A stretch of 5,960 nt of DNA, taken from contig CABVDD010000067.1 of NCBI GenBank assembly GCA_902497095.1, positions 1 through 5,960 on the forward strand. Direction: 5' to 3'. Each line of letters opens with the position of its first letter. The first letter of the stretch is position 1. The notes beneath the pieces were generated by a model that was not told where the DNA came from, did no database searches, and saw only the letters and a program-made list of their open reading frames with translations. The position numbers and the translations under genes were made by a program. Below are positions 5,940-5,960 of this stretch, piece after piece. Origin of the DNA: an uncultured Faecalicoccus sp. (GTDB lineage: Bacteria; Bacillota_I; Bacilli_A; Erysipelotrichales; Erysipelotrichaceae).

Positions 5940-5960
5940 TCACAAATATTTCATCAATAA

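Noticed and set aside
5941..5960. A Rex-like redox operator in the AT-rich stretch before the MATE gene (TTGATGAAATATTTGTGA on the minus strand).
   Set aside because: Only the 8-bp AAATATTT core is symmetric; the outer TTGTG/CACAA arms do not match as an inverted repeat.
1..5960. A hidden mobile element, CRISPR array, tRNA or defence island.
   Set aside because: No direct-repeat array, terminal inverted repeats, cloverleaf or transposase core is visible; the Rpn tail alone does not show mobility.

Overview
The window looks like part of the chromosome of a low-GC, anaerobic, gut-type Firmicute (Bacillota), possibly Erysipelotrichia. That inference rests on AT-rich codon use and spacers, strong GGAGG ribosome binding sites, an oxygen-sensitive glycyl radical enzyme, and the tail of an Rpn/PD-(D/E)XK family protein of the kind common in such genomes. 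The lineage is inferred only from these traits and is uncertain.

Layout from left to right. (1) The C-terminal end of an Rpn-family nuclease/transposase-like protein on the plus strand, cut by the left edge. (2) A bidirectional terminator at 274-313. (3) A YbiW-type glycyl radical enzyme on the minus strand (312-2723). (4) A 127-bp spacer (2724-2850) with two divergent promoters and a perfect 14-bp palindrome between them. (5) The radical-SAM activating enzyme on the plus strand (2851-3747). (6) A DeoR-family regulator on the minus strand (3744-4490), whose end overlaps the activase end by 4 bp; both ends lie in one hairpin. (7) A 42-bp gap with a candidate promoter for the regulator. (8) A MATE-family transporter on the minus strand (4533-5903). 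(9) 57 bp of MATE leader, with a GC-rich hairpin next to its ribosome binding site, running to the right edge.

The enzyme, activase and regulator form a plausible module. The activase would install the glycyl radical on Gly779 of the large enzyme. The DeoR protein, of a type that usually senses phosphorylated sugars, would control the divergent promoters. The enzyme resembles E. coli YbiW much more than pyruvate formate-lyase. From memory, YbiW has been reported to open the ring of 1,5-anhydroglucitol-6-phosphate to give 1-deoxyfructose-6-phosphate. The same substrate is a reasonable but unproven guess here, and it fits a sugar-phosphate-sensing regulator. The MATE gene may be only a neighbour, although it reads toward the regulator with no terminator between.

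The most unusual features are regulatory. The enzyme and activase are divergent rather than co-transcribed. Both the activase and the regulator have an extended -10 exactly 6 bp before the ATG and no Shine-Dalgarno sequence, which suggests leaderless mRNAs. The enzyme and the transporter have GGAGG sites. I see no CRISPR array, tRNA, rRNA, IS element or clearly new defence system.
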